A stretch of 7,590 nt of DNA from Gemmatimonadota bacterium. GTDB lineage: Bacteria > Gemmatimonadota > Gemmatimonadetes > Gemmatimonadales > GWC2-71-9. Numbering within the stretch: the first letter of the stretch is position 1; each line of letters begins with the position of its first letter. Where the stretch lies: NCBI GenBank assembly GCA_025361465.1, contig JANYAG010000289.1:1-7590 (forward strand), written 5' to 3'. A program made the position numbers and the translations under genes. Positions 6,865 to 7,590 of the stretch are shown in pieces. The notes beneath the pieces were generated by a model. The model saw only the letters and a list, made by a program, of their open reading frames with translations. It was not told the origin of the DNA and made no database searches.

Positions 6865-6872
<8 letters not shown>
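5814..6872 (-). CDS. queA: S-adenosylmethionine:tRNA ribosyltransferase-isomerase QueA
   Basis: QueA transfers and rearranges the ribosyl group of S-adenosylmethionine onto preQ1-modified tRNA, forming epoxyqueuosine. This is the step after Tgt. The 352-aa protein is full length. The N-terminal segment FDYPLPEALIAQTP at 16-29 and SRMLIVDR at 36-43 are followed by VVVNSTRVRHARL (68-80). SVAAPTAGLHFT at 185-196, EVGPGTFRPVE at 216-226, HPMHAEQYEIP at 233-243, VGTTVVRALES at 263-273 and LLTNFHLPRSTLLMLVAGF at 304-322 are all hallmark motifs. The C-terminus YSYGDAMLI is typical. The ATG lies inside the end of ruvB (8-bp overlap), and no clear Shine-Dalgarno sequence precedes it. The gene overlaps tgt by 1 bp, keeping both enzymes in a fixed ratio. 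Confidence 0.98.

Positions 6873-7590
<718 letters not shown>

Overview
The window is about two-thirds G+C and is packed with genes on the minus strand. It is one continuous, co-directional run of eleven genes, two of them cut by the window edges. No gap between genes exceeds 7 bp and most neighbours overlap by 1, 4 or 8 bp. In transcription order (right to left) they are ruvB (partial) - queA - tgt - yajC - def - fmt - tenI/thiE-like - thiS - thiG - rsmB - a partial gene for a probable membrane-anchored protein. The high G+C, the gene set and the order suggest a free-living, GC-rich bacterium. My best guess is Gemmatimonadota or a neighbouring phylum, but this rests on remembered gene order and not on a search.

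From right to left: 7590-6865 holds the C-terminal two-thirds of the Holliday-junction helicase motor RuvB. 6872-4678 encodes the two core queuosine tRNA-modification enzymes, QueA and Tgt. 4681-4400 encodes YajC, the small membrane subunit that accompanies the Sec translocon. 4400-2941 encodes peptide deformylase and Met-tRNA(i) formyltransferase, which add and remove the formyl group of bacterial initiator methionine. 2944-1348 is a three-gene thiamine-thiazole module: a TenI/ThiE-fold protein, the sulfur carrier ThiS, and thiazole synthase ThiG. 1351-65 encodes the 16S rRNA m5C967 methyltransferase RsmB. The first 68 bases hold the start of a further minus-strand gene.

Most genes serve tRNA, rRNA or nascent-protein processing, so the run looks like a translation-maintenance operon with a thiazole cassette set between fmt and rsmB, two genes that are direct neighbours in E. 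coli. There are no intergenic regions large enough for internal promoters, terminators or RNA genes, and I saw no repeats, mobile elements, CRISPR or tRNA genes. Regulation is therefore likely to come from upstream of the window, with translational coupling at the overlapping junctions.

I did not find a new type of system. The points most worth checking are: (i) rsmB has no ATG/GTG/TTG start that gives a full-length protein, and the only neat fit is a CTG codon overlapping the thiG stop; (ii) the ThiE/TenI-fold protein lacks residues expected in a working thiamine-phosphate synthase and looks more like TenI; (iii) the position of the thiazole genes inside the def-fmt-rsmB block.
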